Assembly (NCBI GenBank): GCA_946811695.1
Contig: OX328123.1
Span: forward strand, 31,027,399 to 31,091,398
DNA from: Gonocerus acuteangulatus
Lineage: Eukaryota > Arthropoda > Insecta > Hemiptera > Coreidae
Direction: 5' to 3'
DNA length: 64,000 bases
In this document: one piece after another, positions 23,107-35,625 of the stretch
How positions within the stretch are numbered: the stretch's first letter is position 1
Layout: every line of letters begins with the position of its first letter
Program-made: the position numbers and the translations under genes
Notes under the pieces: generated by a model
The model's input: only the letters and a program-made list of their open reading frames with translations
The model's database searches: none
What the model was told of the DNA's origin: nothing

Positions 23107-24174
23107 CTATTTATCATTAATATCTTTTTTGCATCTGTCCGAATTATTTCTAAGGATTTGTTTTATTCTCTTTCTTGGGGGTCGATTTAATTTTGCAATT
23201 TTTACTATTCCATTTTGACATTGATACTCAAAAAGAAATTTTACTTTATTTCCAAATTTGATGTCCAAATTTTTCAGATGATCACTGTTGTCAACATTTT
23301 TATTCATTATATTATTTTGATTATTGCCATTATTTTTATTATAACTCATTATTTTAAAATTAATTATATGATCATCAACTAATTTTTTAATGTTATTTTG
23401 TTTCAAAATCTCTTCCATAACGTCTGTACTTATTTTATTTTTTAAATTATCATTAGTTATTTTATTTTTAATTATTTGATTTATTTTCTCATTTTTAATA
23501 TTCAAACTACTCAATAATATTTTTTTACTTTTACCATCTTCATTCACTAAACAAACATACTCACTTCCATCTTCAGTTTCAAAAAATATTTTATTTTCTT
23601 CAAATTTTTTATCATTAATACTACAATCATAATTCAAATTGTCTTTTATTAATTCACTTAAATTATCATTACATTCAATTAAATTTTCATCACTTTTCTC
23701 ATTAATTTTATTTAGAATGTCATCACATTTTTCATATTCTGATTTTTTATCATGCCCATTTATACCTTGTTTTAGCAACTCGATATTAATGTCTATATCT
23801 TTAGATATTTTCTTTTCAAAATTATCGAATGATGTTTTAAAATCGTTGAATTGGTTAATTTGGCTGGCTTGTCCTGTTTTTATATCATTAATCTGTCTGA
23901 CTTGTTCCGTTTTAAAATCGTTGATTTGGTTAATTTGGCTGGCTTGTCCTGTTTTTATATCGTTTTTTATATCGTTAATTTGGCTTAGTAATATTTGCAG
24001 GACCTCGCCCATAGTATTAGTCATTGGTTCCATAGTATTATCCATTGGTTGTAGGAACTCGCCACTCGCAACATCGGCCGTTTCTGAGAATTCAACTTCC
24101 TCGCATTGGATGACGTCATCACCAGACGCGTTCTGGCTTCCATTCGAAATACCTAGAATACTATTTTCCGCCAT
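23107..24174 (-). CDS. Gag-like coiled-coil protein of LTR element
   Basis: A 355-residue frame starts 50 bases after the primer-binding-like sequence, the usual place for Gag. The acidic N-terminus is followed by a long polar region rich in Asn, Lys, Ile and Asp. Residues around 60-115 contain an internal repeat, INDIKTGQASQINQ followed by a NDFKT segment, used twice with variants. Its heptad-like Ile/Leu spacing suggests a coiled coil for assembly. The C-terminus is basic (RPPRKRIKQILR), a possible nucleic-acid-binding tail. No CCHC zinc knuckle is seen. It is followed by no pol gene. Assignment as Gag is from position and composition, not sequence family. Confidence 0.65.
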   Translation of the reverse strand: MAENSILGISNGSQNASGDDVIQCEEVEFSETADVASGEFLQPMDNTMEPMTNTMGEVLQILLSQINDIKNDIKTGQASQINQINDFKTEQVRQINDIKTGQASQINQFNDFKTSFDNFEKKISKDIDINIELLKQGINGHDKKSEYEKCDDILNKINEKSDENLIECNDNLSELIKDNLNYDCSINDKKFEENKIFFETEDGSEYVCLVNEDGKSKKILLSSLNIKNEKINQIIKNKITNDNLKNKISTDVMEEILKQNNIKKLVDDHIINFKIMSYNKNNGNNQNNIMNKNVDNSDHLKNLDIKFGNKVKFLFEYQCQNGIVKIAKLNRPPRKRIKQILRNNSDRCKKDINDK

Positions 24175-24224
24175 TTTAATTCACTTATTATTTCTTTACT
24201 TAGCCAACAAGTTGGACGCCAAAA

Positions 24225-24846
24225 TGTTATAAAATTAAAAAATAAAGAAAATTTTATAAGAATTTAATAATATTTTATTTTATGTATACCTCTACGTTGG
24301 GAACCAATATAATACAAATTTTATAATAATTTATGTTAGAGACTCTTTATCTCAGGGTTAGAGTTCGAATTTCAGTAAAGTAACACAAAAAACCATTTTA
24401 CATAAGAAAAAACTCATAGATAAGTTAAATTTCGAATTAGACAAACAAGCATTACCTGATATAAAAGCCAAATCTGGAACCAACCTCAGATAACAGGATC
24501 CTCGTTACAAAAACAGCTTCCTTTTAACTCAACAGCCTGCACTGCTTTCAAAAAGACTGGACCACTGTACAACAAACTGTAACTGTCTCTTGTAACCGAC
24601 TCTCATGTGAACCTGGAGTTACCTTTTCACAGACTTGAACTGTAACAGACTGCTTACAACAGACTCCCATAACAGACTGAACTCAACTCTCATGTGTCCG
24701 TATCTTCCATTACTCTAACAACAGACTGAACTCATTTTATAACAGACTAGCCCAACCTTAATGGACTCTCATCCCGGACTGATTGTAACAGACCGCTGTA
24801 ACCGACTGAACTGCACTCTCTCATGGCGGGAGCGTCATACCGGTAT
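24225..24846 (-). repeat. Truncated internal LTR copy
   Basis: It matches the other two LTRs from TGTTATAA to the phrase CATACCGGTAT, then stops about 280 bases short of the outer LTR end. It is followed by leader-like sequence (ACGTTGGTTGCGTCAAAA on the + strand). Confidence 0.8.
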
Positions 24847-24885
24847 TATAAAATTAATTTAAGCCACACGTTGGTTGCGTCAAAA

Positions 24886-25781
24886 TGTTATAATATTAAA
24901 GAATAAAGAAAATTTTATAAGAATTAAATAATATTTTATTTTACGTATACCTCTACGTTGGGAACCAATATAATACAAATTTTATAATAATTTATGTTAG
25001 AGACTCTTTATCTCAGGGTTAGAGTTCGAATTTCAGTAAAGTAACACAAAAAACCATTTTACATAAGAAAAAACTCATAGATAAGTTAAATTTCGAATTA
25101 GACAAACAAGCATTACCTGATATAAAAGCCAAATCTGGAACCAACCTCAGATAACAGGATCCTCGTTACAAAAACAGCTTCCTTTTAACTCAACAGCCTG
25201 CACTGCTTTCAAAAAGACTGGACCACTGTACAACAAACTGTAACTGTCTCTTGTAACCGACTCTCATGTGAACCTGGAGTTACCTTTTCACAGACTTGAA
25301 CTGTAACAGACTGCTTACAACAGACTCCCATAACAGACTGAACTCAACTCTCATGTGTCCGTATCTTCCATTACTCTAACAACAGACTGAACTCATTTTA
25401 TAACAGACTAGCCCAACCTTAATGGACTCTCATCCCGGACTGATTGTAACAGACCGCTGTAACCGACTGAACTGCACTCTCTCATGGCGGGAGCGTCATA
25501 CCGGTATCCACTGCTACCTGTATGGACTGCTAGACCAATATAACAAATAATAATTGCTTATCTCATTGAATCCAACATATCAATGAGCTTTTTAGATTTT
25601 CAGAATTTTCTGTGTTAGTTTTTAATTTAGAACTTTTAATTTTTGATGAACGTTAATATAAAAAAAAATTTATTTGTCCTTTGATTTTCCACAAACCTTG
25701 CATTCGTCTTTTCCCGCCTTTTTTCACCTTTAACGGTTATTCGAATTTAAAAATTTTAAATATGTAATGTAAAATATCATT

Positions 25782-25784
<3 letters not shown>
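24886..25784 (-). repeat. LTR (5' LTR of the element)
   Basis: 899 bases, TG...CA on the + strand, nearly identical to the 3' LTR apart from the 33-base segment near 25073-25105 and a few substitutions. Confidence 0.85.
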
Positions 25785-25847
<63 letters not shown>

Positions 25848-26015
25848 CATATATATATGCACACACACAAAATTACCGTTATGTTCGTGATCTATGGGGA
25901 TCTGAAACGTGAAATCTAGTCGGTACTTCCCGATTGCATTACGAGGTCAACCTCATAAGCGAGTTTCCTGCCTATAGAGGGAGGGAGGAAGTTACTGCGT
26001 TAAAACAGAATTTTT
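25785..26015 (+). repeat. Microsatellite-headed interspersed repeat
   Basis: An (AT)n run and (CA)n are followed by AAAATTACCGTTATGTTCG and a body that includes TAGTCGGTACTTCCCGATTG and AACCTCATAAGCGAG. The same order occurs at 41690-41910. It is therefore a dispersed family that carries its microsatellite with it. Confidence 0.7.
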
Positions 26016-26389
26016 CCCGTTGACATTGGATTATAGGCTCACATCTTTACCTTCAAACTGCAAAATCTTTCTTAACAGGCTAAAATATCGTTAGGGTTGA
26101 CGTGTAGCGTTAAGTCACTGAGGTCAGTTTGATAACGAGGAATGGAAAGGATTTGAGCTGGTCTCTTTGTTTTATGCCCTTTAAATAATATATTAATTAG
26201 GAAGTATAAACATTCTGTTTTTTTTTTTTTTTTTTTCAAATGTCTATCTCTATAAGTTGTCTATTTTATCAGCTAACTGCTAATTGCTGGCAGAGAAGGC
26301 AATCTCCCTAGCAACCATGCTTTCTCAATCTAATGCTGCTACAGTATTTAAGGTTTTAACTAAAATATGTTGTTTTTTTTTTGTTACAG

Positions 26390-26700
26390 GAAGCCTTTTG
26401 TGAAGAGATAGCTGGAAAATTTCTTCTAGTCATTTTCATTACTCATTTAGTCAGTTAGGAGCGGTGTTAGTCACTCCCCAGTCATATATTTTGCATACCT
26501 CACAGCAACTATTTAAAAAGAAATTCATATAATTACTTGTACAGGTAGTTTCTCATTATATATATATTATATATGATATATTTGTATGTATATTGAAACT
26601 TTCTTCCAAACAATATCCTTCTACTTTTATTATTGTTAATGATGTACTTAATTATTTTTTAATTTCTACTAGCATTAACTAAATTTATATTAAAATTAGA
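26390..26700 (+). other. Syx1A: Candidate 3'UTR exon of syntaxin-1A (3' end undetermined)
   Basis: A strong acceptor (TGTTTTTTTTTTGTTACAG, cut after 26389) is the best partner for the donor at 18968 just after the anchor-B stop codon. The sequence that follows has no long frame, as expected of UTR. The end given is arbitrary; several AT-rich kilobases follow without a clear single polyadenylation site. Confidence 0.4.
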
Positions 26701-27760
26701 GTTGAAGATATTAGAAAGTGAATATTTTGAAATTTACAAACTTGTTTATAATCAGTGTGATAAACAAAGATCTAAGTTTTGTTCATTATGTTTTCAATTT
26801 ATCTATTAGTGCCTTTAAAAATCATTATTGTTTTAGGTTAAGAAACAGCTTTGCAATATTGTCTTCAAAATGTTTCAGTTTATGGTATTTATTTGATTTT
26901 TGGGGGAGTTTAATTTGTTTTATTCTGATTAATTTTATTTTTAGTTTTCATGTTTAATCGAAACTATCTGAATGGAATCGACAGTCGCAAAAGTAGCCTG
27001 CTGATTTTGTAGTACGTGCTGTGTATGTCCCCACTGCCAGTATCCAAATATTACATGTATGTAAATAATTGAATGTTTTATAGTAATCTTCTTCTCAAAA
27101 ATGATTTTCTTAAACCAAAGTTTGTCGGGAATTCATGTTCTTTAGCAAACGTTAAGTACTAACACATTTTGTATAATTTGTGTGAAGTATACGATAGCTC
27201 AAATCTTGCATCTAGAACTGCCAAGAAGAAATAGAGAGGAGTGGAAAAGTAAGTTTTTTATGTGTATGAATAAGTGTTAAATGTTCACTTTTGAAAATAC
27301 CCTTTAATTTATTCTTAATACAATTAAAGATATGATTGCCTTAGAAAACCACTGATTTTTTTTTAATTATTCGGAGTTAAAAATTTGTTTTGATTTCTTT
27401 ACTTTGTTTTCTCATTTTTTTTTTAATAAAAAAAGTTCCTTACACTTGTTACTGATAAATTGCCTATCTTTAAGAGTTGAGCTGAGAACATTTATCTCAA
27501 CATGCTGCCTCTGTAATTACTTGCTAAGTCTTTCTGGGTCTTACACCAGGGTACTTTCTAATGCTCTACTGATTTTCTATTTAATTCTCAATCTCATGTC
27601 TGCCACAATCACTGTAGTATTAACTGCCAGAATTGTCCTTTTATACAATGAATTCTTAAAGAGGGATTTATTAGATAGAAAATTATGTTGAGACATCCTT
27701 GAAAAGCCAAAACCAAAATTCATAACAGATGAAATGCTCTGTATTGGGCAGGGGAGCTAT
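26700..27760. other. AT-rich DNA, possible long 3'UTR
   Basis: No recognised gene. Short frames at 26718-26957 and 27404-27691 show no domain. Confidence 0.3.
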
Positions 27761-27764
27761 TTTT

Positions 27765-27945
27765 TTATTTTTATTTTTTTACGTCGCACTAACAACTGGT
27801 CCATTAGCGCTGACATCCTTGGTGCAGCAAGGAACCTTCTCAACGAGCCCTGAGTTGAGAAAAATGCCTGCGGCCGGAGGGACTCGAACTCTCATCTCCC
27901 GCATTAGAGTCTTAAGGCATAAGCCACTAGACAACGAGAGACCCA
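27765..27945 (-). repeat. tRNA-headed SINE with family-2-like tail
   Basis: On the - strand: a tRNA-like head (GTTGTCTAGTGGCTTATGCC as A box, GAGTTCGAGTCCC as B box), a distinct body (CTCAACTCAGGGCTCG) and the tail AGCGCTAATGGACCAGTTG ending TGCGACGTAAAAAA. The tail is close to that of the 5S-headed SINE, although head and body differ. Confidence 0.75.
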
Positions 27946-27999
27946 ATTCTCCCTGTTTTCTCTACTCTCTGTAGAGAAGTCATATCCTTATTTCTGCTT

Positions 28000-30900
28000 T
28001 GACTAACTTATAAATCTGGCCTTACGGAGGAAATTCAATTCCTTTCTATTCTTTCACAGCTCTTGATTAGGAACCTATGATATGAAATAACAATGAGGAT
28101 TAATTATGAGAAATAATCCGGAGATTTTCAATGAAAAAAAAGATTTCTTCAAGTATTAGACGAGTTTTTAGGCCGATGGAAAGAGTCGGTTGGGATGAGC
28201 TCTGTACTGAGCTTAGTTATAACTACAACTTTTATTTACATTTTATATTCAACACGGAATGTGCTGTTTGGAGAGTTGGTAGACATCACAGAAGCTCTAC
28301 ATTATGTTATATTTTATCGAGGAAAACCTTCCTGACTATTCAAGTAGAACTTAGGATTACTGATTTCTGCATATTCTTTCAAAGTTCTTCTGATAAGCCA
28401 AGATTTTGCAGAAATTTCCTTAAATATATCACCACAGGATTTGAAAGAATGTTAGGGATCACTTTAATATTTTGCATTTCCAAAATCCTGGTCAATTCAA
28501 AGGATAATTCCCTGGATTTTTCTATTCCCTTTGATTGTGCTGCTAACATTAGGGACTGCTAAGTCTCAGATGCATCCTTTCTTTTCATTCTTATAGCATT
28601 TTGATTTTATATGACAGGAGGAGTGTGACAGAAATTGAGCATTTATTTTCGAATAGTTCCATATGGATCATTTTTGCCATATTGTCACATCTTTGTTTGT
28701 AATCTGTTGTTGCAATCATTGAACATCGACCGAAAATATTTTGATTGTTATTAAAGTATGAGCAATTTTCTTTAATTTTTTTTTTTTTGTTCGTATTATT
28801 AAAATTATTGAAGGTATACAGAGATGCTGAAAGTTTATTTACCTTATTATTATCAATTAGATAACCCTTTTGTTTGCTTGTAGACACCACCAACTGTTCA
28901 AGACAGGATGTGACTCCCTTTCTCTCTTGGAATCCTTTATTTTGAATGTTATTCGCAGAATTCTATATAGTTCGTAGCAATCATTTTGTACATCCAGTCC
29001 CTCCAGCCGATGATTTGTTATATACCAGTAGTTTTAACTGTATAATTCTTCCTAAACAGCATTTCACAGGAGCTTCAAAATTTCATTGTTATAAAAAGTA
29101 ATTTTTGATGACTGGAGACATAATAAACAATTTTAACTGTAAGTATTACACACATGAACTGTACTAAGCAATCAATTGTTATAGTCTGTATCGCCATTAA
29201 GCTCGAAGTATCAATAACATTTTTTTTTTTATTAATATTAAATACTTTTACTGTTGTTATCATTTGCACCGTTATTTTATGTAATTAATGCAATTTCCAC
29301 TCCTGTTGATACCATTATGACTAGCAAGAGTTGGAGTGCTTATTATCTTGTGTCAAACTCTTTACCAGTGTTCCTGTTCGCCATCTGTATATTTACTCGA
29401 CGAAATAACTCTTTGGTTTATTTAATTTTCATTTGTTTTCCACTCCCCTTCTTCTTCTTCCGAATATTCAATTTACTATTTCAGTTGATACATACATGCT
29501 TTGATTGGAGATCTGAGAACTACCAATTCTTCTTCCACAAATATTACACGTCTAGAACTAAATTCATTACGTCCTCCCGAAAAGGAGAATTTTCTTTCAA
29601 TTTGTTTTCTCTCAACTTCAATTCTTATTATTTTGGGGGGGGGGCTAAATTGCACTCCTGTATTTTATATTAATAAATTCTTCAGCAATGTTAACTGTTT
29701 CAATACACTTAGAGAATAGAACCAATTTACAAATGTATCCGTTTAATTATTTTTTTTTTAAATATACTAATACGTATCCTCGTCTAACCCTTTCCTGCAT
29801 ATCATACTCAATATAGAGAATTTATCATGCATCCATTTTGGAAAAGTTTTGTAACGTAAACAAATTTATTAAACTTTCTTAGGAATGGAGTTTTATCTAT
29901 TTTATTTAGTATAATAGGCGGTTTTCCGTGAGTTCTTTGGGCAGATATGTGGACTTAGACTCCGCTTGCATAGAAAGACAATGAATGAGGATAGTTTTAC
30001 CGAAAGGAAATGATGGATTCTTTAATCAAACGTAAAAACTATATTAATATATAAGAATGCTAATATTTCTCTGTCTTGAGGCATGATCAAGAAAACAACG
30101 AATGATTTTTATAAATTTTTCACCAGGGAGTTAATATATGTATCATAATCGTTACTTAAAAAAAATAGACATTTTGTATAATTTTTTTAAATATACATAC
30201 CTTTAAGCTTTCTTGATTTTCAAGTCTCATTAGGAATGACTAATTTAATTTTGATAAAATGCCGAAACAGGTCACACAATGCCTGAGCAATAAAAGTAAG
30301 TTCGGTACATTAAGCGTTTATTCTGAATAATGTGATATTCAAGTTGGCCTGGCACCATTTATTCACTCTAATTGTAATTTTTTGTGATAAACATATAATT
30401 TCAATTGTTGCATGTATATAAGTAGAATCTAGGCAACATCGCTTGTGTGAATCGTCTTTTGACAACAAGTTCTATTTTAACAGTACTTCAGTACATTTCT
30501 AAGCCTCGAGCAGTTTTAAGAGAGAAAAAAAGGTTTTAAAATGAAAGAAAGTCCGCTACTGAGAATTTCTTTTACGAAATATACATATGTATAAGTCTAC
30601 ATTTACATCTGGATGATTGATTCTTGAATGTATACAAACTTCTCTTCAAATATGAAAACTTAATAAAATAGGTTTGCATAATATTTTGTTGCTTTATGAA
30701 TGGACAGTATTTTATAATTGTAGTAAATTACAAAATTTATTTACCCAAGTTAAAAATTGGGCATAAATTATTTTATGAAAAAATTGCTTAAATATGTATA
30801 ATTTTATTGATTGTTAATGTTGTTATTAAAAGTTATGTAATAAGTGTTGTAAATTTATTAATTCATGGTGCTTTTTATTAAACTCCTCGCAGTTTAATTC

Positions 30901-33100
30901 ATCTGATTTTAATCTTCCTGAGGTTAATGTGCAATGAATAAAAAAAAAAATAATCAGAAGAACTATTCATTGTCAATGTTTTTGATTTCAATTGCTTGTA
31001 AATATTCATTACTGATATTATTAACAAAGTATGTATTGCATTGAATAAATTTACTTAAAGTGCATTCATTTTTATCTTTTAACTCCTGATCATCATTAAA
31101 CATCTTAACAATCCACAGGCAACAATCATATCACCTTTTCTATTAGAAGTACACTAAATGACTCTTTAAGAATGTGCTTGTGCTCTTTTTAACAGTTTCC
31201 TATATAGCTGATTGATCGCTTGTTGATATTTTGAAAAATATATATATATTTTTTTTAGTTTAACGTTTAATTTTTTTGCATGGTAATTATAGAAATAATA
31301 TAAGCTCTTTTTTTTTAAACTGCATTATAGGATTCTTCTTTTGAAAATTACTATTGCTGGTTGAATTTGACCCAGGCAGGAGTGTATTTAAAGCACCATG
31401 CATTTAAAAAATTCTTTAAAGAGTATATTAAAAATTGATATTGTAATATTTATTTCTGCACAATTTGCTACATTTATAAATATGTATTTTTCCTCCATGT
31501 ACCATTAAAAACATTTTGTGTTCTTTTATATTATAGAAGAATTTAGATTTAAATTATTCAATGATATAAATATATATATATATATGTATGTATAAAAATA
31601 TATTTTTACAAGGAAATTTGTTTTGACTATTTTGTTGTTGTCAGTACTTAATTATTATTGGTGTAGCTTCACGTTTTGGCATGACTGTGATAGTATTGTT
31701 AACCTTTTGATTAGTAAATCCTTCTGACTCAATGTCAGTTCTCTATAATAGTTGTACTGTTTATTTTGCTCTGTAATGTGTTGCCTCTGTAGAGAATTGC
31801 CATCGAGTTATGGATTCAGTAGAATTGGTTAATATTTATTTTTCTCTATTCTGTGTGGGCATTACATTTCACTAAATCTTGCATATCTTAGAATTTATAT
31901 TCTTTGCAGTTATCGTTAGCTCTGTTATCAATATAGGTTTTGTTAAGTAAATCAAATTTTTTGATGAAATAAAGAGATTTCAGTGTTTCACGTTTAAGAG
32001 ATTGTGTATGAGACTTTCTTATAAAACTTTCCATACTTTTAGACATTCTTTCTTAACTCTTTATTACATGAGATAAATTGATTAGGATATTTCTTTCGTA
32101 GATATTGCCAATTCAGTTTGTATGGGGATTGATAATTTGTGTACTATTTTTTAAGGTTGAATAAATTATTAAACAATAAGCAAATTCAAATTGATGTGTA
32201 AAGTAATAGGTCTTCAGTTGAATTAGAAGGATTTATGATACTTTTATTGTTCCTGATATAAACTTTATGGGATTCAACCATCTTTCTGATAATACAGAAT
32301 ATTTATTTTTTGTAAATTGTGACTTCAAAAATATGTAGAAAGGAGCAGTTAAAATCTTTATAATTGGGGTGCTTATATTTTCAGTTTTACTCACTTCTAA
32401 AAAAAAAATTAAACAGCATTTAAAATTCGTATTCAAGGATTTAATGTTTGTTTCATTCTACAGCATTACAAATTTTGACAAAAATGTTTGAACTCTTTGG
32501 ATGCATATTATGCTAGATGTTGTGATGCAGCTAACCTCGGGGAAAATATGTGGAAGTTCACTGAGGTTGCGAGGGTAATAATGGGAGATATGCTGTGTGC
32601 TATGAAATTAGGCTTACAAATTTGCTTTAAAATACATTCAAGGCGCTATTATTAGGTGTTTTTGTTTATTTCTTTTTGTAAAATAAACCATTAACTGGCA
32701 GCTAATTGAGACATTCTTTACTACAACATATTTTTGTACCTAAAACATCAAAAAATTTGACATTTTATTTTTAATTTTATTAAAACCATTTCACTCTATA
32801 ATTTTAAATACCAGCATTATAAGAAATTTCAATTATTATCAGAACAGAACTTTTTCCTATTCATGAATTTATTTTTCCACATGTTACTTAATTTATTCAC
32901 ATGGTTTTCTGAAAAGGCATCATTTGTGCAATTAATTCATAAACTAGATTATAATGCTCATCACCAACGAGGTAGAGCACAGAAAAAAAAAAAAGAAAAA
33001 GAAATTGATGTACAGCAAAAATAAAATAAAACTCTACTTTAATTTCTCTGGGAGTTTGAAGAAGAATAAGAAAAAAAAAAAAAAAATCATTTATCATTAG
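28000..33100. other. AT-rich intergenic or long 3'UTR sequence
   Basis: About 5 kb with no recognised exon, RNA gene or terminal repeat. Short frames (for example 28131-28562 + and 29254-29673 +) have no recognisable motif. A 59-codon open stretch on the - strand near 28390-28560 was noted without a family match. Confidence 0.35.
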
Positions 33101-33107
33101 GATGCTT

Positions 33108-33265
33108 TGTGGCAACGAGTGTTAAAGTGAGAATTGTATGTAGTACTCGGTGTCAAATGATGAGTCTTCGATTCTCTTGAGGGCTGGTGGTTTTTTCTGA
33201 AAATAATGAGAGCTACTATCACTTCCTGGCTAGTCAAGGATGTCAACCAAATGATAACTCTTCTT
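33108..33265 (+). repeat. Heavily decayed SINE family 1
   Basis: Order of features kept: GAGTGTTAAAGTGAG head, B-box remnant TCTTCGATTCTC, GGTGGTTTTTTCTG linker, and CACTTCCTGGCTAGTC central domain. Confidence 0.45.
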
Positions 33266-33269
33266 TCTC

Positions 33270-35085
33270 CTAAAAGAAAAATATATTGAATATATATTGA
33301 AAGGGGAGTCAATTCATGATAAAGTGAATCTGTGCTACAGACTAGTAACAGGGCTCACAGCCAGTAAAGACTTAGATTTATTCGTTAGTGATTTAACACA
33401 TGCATAAATACAAATTTTTGCTAATTGTCTCCATTGCGGTCAAGCAATAAATAAATAAATACAAATTTCTTCTAACATTCCCTATCGACATGACCATGAG
33501 TTAATTTAAAATATTGTTTTGGCAGCATTTTATTGAAGAAAAGGGTAACTGAAAAACAACGACTTAACATTCAATAGGGTGAATTGAGGATAGCCATTCA
33601 TAAATAAATGAAATAAATTGCTTTGCTCTGCTAAGTTTAAAATTGTTTTCTTTGCTTAATGATGGGAATGGAGTGAACCGCTAATGACTGAATTAAAATC
33701 TGAAACATACTCCAACGATTTTAACCTCAGGTGGACTACTGTGTGCAAACATGTATAACACACCCTTCAAAAACAAAAACATCTAGGAATGAAGCCTTCT
33801 TTTAGAAATATATATTTATTAAATGGTTGTTGCTTTAATGCTTTAAGCAATCAACATCACATCATAAGTGCAAATGAGTTCTTGTGGATCTGCTAATGCA
33901 AGTCATAGGTTTGCCTAAGAATAAGTACTAGGGGAGTCATAGCCCTTCCACTGACATTACCGGATGTCCACCGGAAATCTCCAATTATTTAATACAGGTA
34001 TATTTGGCAAAGAAAAATTTATATTTATCAAAGGAAAAAGATAAAGTTGATTTTTCCTTGTATTCATTTCACAAAACAAACAGGAATAGAGAATAGGGGA
34101 TAGGGTGAAAAAATAGGTGGCTGAAGAATAATACATTATATATCTGTATCTATCTATTATTTTCATTTGTTAAATTTCTCCAAAATAATGTATGCCTACA
34201 CTGAATGTATTAGGTTATCATTGATTTAATGTCACAGCTTGTACACAGTCAATGTTTCGTTTCTACTTAGACATTGAAATTCTCTCTTTATATATAACAA
34301 TTATATTTGCTATCTCTAGCTTTCTATTCTTAGTGTGAAATACTGGCCTATAGTTTTATACGATATGTATATATTAATGTGTTTTCAGTGGTGGAAAAAA
34401 AAACAACATATATCTATACTGTAAGCACACAAGTGTTCGTGAGCTCATGTGTACATTGGGCGTTACATGTATAAAGATGAATAAGTGATAAGTATGTCCT
34501 TTGTTCTAGTGAGTAGCAATGTCTTTAATATACTTGTACGTTTCTTCTCTGAGTATTACTTTAAAAGGCCAGTTGTCGATTTGAATAGGGAATGTTGGAA
34601 TAACATGTAACATTGAAAATATATATAATGTATTGTTTTCCGTTTTAATATTGTATTATTTTGTTGAGAACAACTGGCCTCTTAAGAAATGCAATTAAAG
34701 GATTAGCATGTTAAATCACTAATTGTCCTGGCAATTGATGGTCAGCATTACCTTATAATTATGTACATTCAAAGCTGATTATTGGAACAGTTTATTGTAA
34801 ACTGTAAGAACGTGTAAGGTTTTAAAATAAGAAAGAGTAAATCTTTTTCCTCTAGTGTTTTCTCTCATTATTTTCTGTGTAGTTTTACCCTTAGCCGAGA
34901 TTCATAAAAAAACCTAAGGTCAAAGTAAAGTGACTTGTTATGTTGCGTCTACCAAAGCTTCAAAGGTTGAATAAAATAAACCTGGACTATTATTATTCTC
35001 TTAATAACGATAATAATAATAAACATAACAAATTATGAAATTATCCTTGATAAGTATCCTGCTGTTTTAGGCCATTCCAATGTAG
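33270..35085. other. AT-rich intergenic DNA, no gene recognised
   Basis: Nothing recognised between the decayed SINE and the LINE scrap at 35.1 kb. Confidence 0.35.
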
Positions 35086-35087
35086 CT

Positions 35088-35148
35088 ATTGAGGTTACAC
35101 TCATGAAAAAAATTTGAAAAATTATTGACCCTACCTACTAGTTAGCGA
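35088..35148 (-). pseudogene. Short fragment of I-type LINE
   Basis: TAGCTATTGAGGTTACACTC and ACCCTACCTAC match, with a few changes, the sequence at 45340-45415 inside the I-type element remnant (TAGCTATTGAGGTTGCACTC there). It is a 60-bp scrap of the same family. Confidence 0.55.
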
Positions 35149-35625
35149 ATACATAACTATGCACATTCTACTTGCTGTGGAATGCACCTCCTGTATGATG
35201 GACTTTTTTTTTTATTCCTTATGGGTATCAGATCCAATGGGAAACCAGAGAACGACCAAGAAGGAGGCTGAATTTTATTTATTTATGCATTTAGTGGATT
35301 GGGTGATGCAGTAACTGTATAATAGAATGAGAATGATTAGTTTAGTATTAGTATATTGCAATTTTAATGATTAGTTCAGAAAAATAAGGGGGACTGAAAT
35401 TTGAAGAATGTTTTACAAACCTTAAATTGAACCATGCTTACCCAACCATGCCCTGTTGTGATTGTCAAACATCACTAAATAATAATAAAAAATCATTTAT
35501 TTACAACTTGAGGAGATAGTTTAATAACTTCATTTCATTTGCTCCACGTCTTTTTATATTCTCACTGCTTATCTCATTGTAACAGGATAGATGTGAACTT
35601 CACTTTGAAATTGATGACTTTGCCA

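Larger units (their letters stand above)
21894..25784 (-). mobile_element. Non-autonomous LTR retrotransposon with duplicated LTR-leader
   Basis: In - strand order: full LTR (25784-24886), a short leader (24885-24847), a truncated second LTR (24846-24225), a second leader with a primer-binding-like TTTTGGCGTCCAACTTG (from 24224), a Gag-like frame (24174-23107), a non-coding stretch, and the 3' LTR (22759-21894). Full LTRs begin TG and end CA and are about 0.87-0.90 kb. The 3' LTR lacks 33 bases present in the other two. No protease, RT or integrase frame exists, so the element depends on a partner, probably of the Ty3/Gypsy type. It lies inside a (TA)n tract, which hides any target duplication. 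Confidence 0.85.

Noticed and set aside
23639..24232. 197-codon frame on the + strand
   Set aside because: Antisense shadow of the Gag-like gene; no domain of its own.
28131..28562. 143-codon frame on + and a 59-codon open stretch on -
   Set aside because: No motif, splice support or family resemblance; expected by chance in this composition.
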